This document shows, piece after piece, positions 5,529 to 7,942 of a DNA stretch of 7,942 bases. The translations under genes and the position numbers were made by a program. Position 1 is the stretch's first letter; each line of letters opens with the position of its first letter. The notes beneath the pieces were generated by a model. It was not told the DNA's origin and ran no database searches. It saw only the letters and a list, made by a program, of their open reading frames with translations. This DNA is from DASPTB01 sp035623615 (GTDB lineage: Bacteria > Actinomycetota > UBA4738): contig DASPTB010000129.1 of assembly GCA_035623615.1 (NCBI GenBank), positions 1-7,942 of the forward strand, read 5' to 3'.

Positions 5529-6283
5529 TCGTGCTCGACTTCCTCGGGCTCGAGGTACCACTTCTTGCGGTCCCCGACCTTCGCCCGGAGCTTCCACTTG
5601 AGCGACTTCGGAGCATCGTCCGCCGCCCGGCGAACCGTGCCGATCTGCTCGACGGCGTCGTGCGGCGCGCCCGCGGGCACGAGCTCCGACCCGTCCCCGC
5701 GCGCGAGGTCGCGGATCTTGTCGAGGTTCATCGTGACCGTCCGCCACCATCCCCAGTCGTCGGCGACCATCGACCCGACGCGCCCGAGCCCGATCGTTCC
5801 CGCTTCGTCGCCCTCGCTCACCGGGTACGCGCTGAACAGGTAGATGGCGTCCTGGGCGTCTTTCCTGTTGAGCTCCACGATCTGGAGCTTGGTGAGCAGC
5901 AGGTCGGTAACGTCCAGTGTGATGGGCAGCCGGTCGAGGCGGTTCTTGAACTCCAGGACGTGGCACATCTCGAGCTTGTCGACCATGACGTCGAGCGCGC
6001 GTCCCTCGGCCGTCTCGAAGTACATCTGCTTGTGACCGTGGAGGCTGTTGAACCGCTTGTCGCCGATGAAGCCCCGCTCGCTCAGGTACTCGACCAGCGC
6101 CTTCTTGAAGTCGGACGACGTGGCGAAGTCCAGGTCCTGCTGGGTACGGGTCCTCGGCGGGAAGTCGGGGGTCAGGTACCGGACCGCGAGGCCGCCGACC
6201 AGGCGAAGGGGCACACCGCGCTCGTTGCCGGTCTGGATCAGCTCGACCGCCGCCGGCATGAGGTCTTCTTCGGTGATGCCCAT
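5525..6283 (-). CDS. Nucleotidyltransferase-fold protein (AbiEii / MNT-like), function unknown
   Basis: 252 residues. The N-terminal half resembles the minimal nucleotidyltransferase fold of the AbiEii/DUF6036-like group. LRLVGGLAVRYL at 27-37 is the helix-capping GG motif. RTQQDLDFAT at 46-54 gives the metal-binding D50-X-D52 pair. ALDVMVDKL at 97-104 supplies a third acidic residue, and DLLLTKLQIVELNRKDAQD at 127-145 matches the Lys and Asp-rich helix typical of the group. Such proteins transfer a nucleotide to protein, RNA or small molecules; some are toxins of type IV toxin-antitoxin pairs. No antitoxin gene flanks this one, so a toxin role is unsupported. The C-terminal region (about 155-252) is unlike AbiEii, is not recognised and has a basic stretch KSLKWKLRAKVGDRKKW at 226-242. 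No signal peptide or membrane segment is seen. The ATG has AGGAGGG 9 nt upstream. Confidence 0.8.
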   Translation of the reverse strand: MGITEEDLMPAAVELIQTGNERGVPLRLVGGLAVRYLTPDFPPRTRTQQDLDFATSSDFKKALVEYLSERGFIGDKRFNSLHGHKQMYFETAEGRALDVMVDKLEMCHVLEFKNRLDRLPITLDVTDLLLTKLQIVELNRKDAQDAIYLFSAYPVSEGDEAGTIGLGRVGSMVADDWGWWRTVTMNLDKIRDLARGDGSELVPAGAPHDAVEQIGTVRRAADDAPKSLKWKLRAKVGDRKKWYLEPEEVEHD

Positions 6284-6315
6284 CGTGGAGATCCCTCCTG
6301 CTGTCGCGCAGAGGA

Positions 6316-6321
6316 ACCGTA
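6316..6321 (-). promoter_or_regulatory. Possible -10 element of the nucleotidyltransferase gene
   Basis: TACGGT (6321-6316, TANNNT type) lies about 33 nt before the ATG at 6283. No recognisable -35 is found at 16-18 nt. The gene needs its own promoter because a strong terminator separates it from lon. The box itself is a weak call. Confidence 0.25.
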
Positions 6322-6359
6322 CACCGATCCCGCGCGATGGGCGAGAGTCGGACAGTCTT

Positions 6360-6411
6360 CGACACAGGAAAGGGGCGCGGACCGGAGATCGGTCCGCGCC
6401 CCCTCGTGTCG
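6360..6411 (-). terminator. Strong intrinsic terminator of lon
   Basis: GGGGCGCGGACCG (6372-6384) and CGGTCCGCGCCCC (6390-6402) form a perfect 13-bp stem with a 5-base loop. On the minus strand it is followed at once by TTTCC. It begins 34 nt after the lon stop. Outer arms CGACAC (6360-6365) and GTGTCG (6406-6411) extend the symmetry beyond an internal bulge. With the short T run on the lon-distal side, it acts on the minus strand. Confidence 0.85.
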
Positions 6412-6416
6412 GGGCG

Positions 6417-6432
6417 ACCGACGGTCGTCGGT
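6417..6432 (-). repeat. Small stem-loop directly after the lon stop codon
   Basis: ACCGAC (6417-6422) and GTCGGT (6427-6432) are exact complements with a 4-base loop, starting 3 nt after the lon TGA. It may help stabilise the 3' end or assist the main terminator at 6372-6402. Confidence 0.4.
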
Positions 6433-6435
6433 GGG

Positions 6436-7942
<1,507 letters not shown>

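Overview
The window is GC-rich throughout, with strong G/C bias at third codon positions and long antisense open frames, as in a high-GC actinobacterial chromosome. The Lon, PfkB and sulfite-oxidase-like sequences read to me like those of deep-branching soil or environmental Actinomycetota (a Thermoleophilia-type lineage), but this is a judgement by eye and the taxonomy is not proven. Coding density is high. No gap between genes exceeds about 200 bases, and I see no tRNA, rRNA, CRISPR array, insertion sequence or phage gene.

Layout, left to right. (1) Positions 1-1071, minus strand: the N-terminal 357 codons of an SBP56 / methanethiol-oxidase family protein, cut by the left edge. (2) 1072-1271: a 200-base gap rich in inverted repeats. 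(3) 1272-2495, minus: a cytoplasmic sulfite-oxidase-family molybdopterin enzyme. (4) 2496-2618: an AT-richer promoter patch. (5) 2619-4171, minus: a two-gene unit encoding a HAD hydrolase followed by a PfkB/ribokinase-type kinase, with a TGATG stop/start overlap. (6) 4172-4311: a divergent promoter region with a dyad over each candidate -10 box. (7) 4312-5508, plus: a membrane-anchored, linker-bearing GH26-like glycoside hydrolase. (8) 5509-5524: a very short convergent gap; a palindrome here includes both stop codons. (9) 5525-6283, minus: a nucleotidyltransferase-fold (AbiEii/MNT-like) protein. (10) 6284-6435: a promoter plus a strong lon terminator. (11) 6436-7942, minus: the C-terminal 501 codons of the ATP-dependent protease Lon, cut by the right edge.

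How they may work together: the first two genes suggest organosulfur or sulfur-oxidation chemistry. Methanethiol oxidase releases sulfide, formaldehyde and peroxide, and a sulfite-oxidase-type enzyme could act further along sulfur oxidation. The kinase and phosphatase are probably co-translated and would act on small metabolites of unknown identity. The glycosidase, nucleotidyltransferase and Lon look like separate transcription units. I see no clear new multi-gene system. The most unusual signals are non-coding: the shared-stop-codon palindrome at 5505-5528, the dyads centred on promoter elements at 4176-4195 and 4257-4275, and the 9-bp-arm inverted repeat at 1198-1219.
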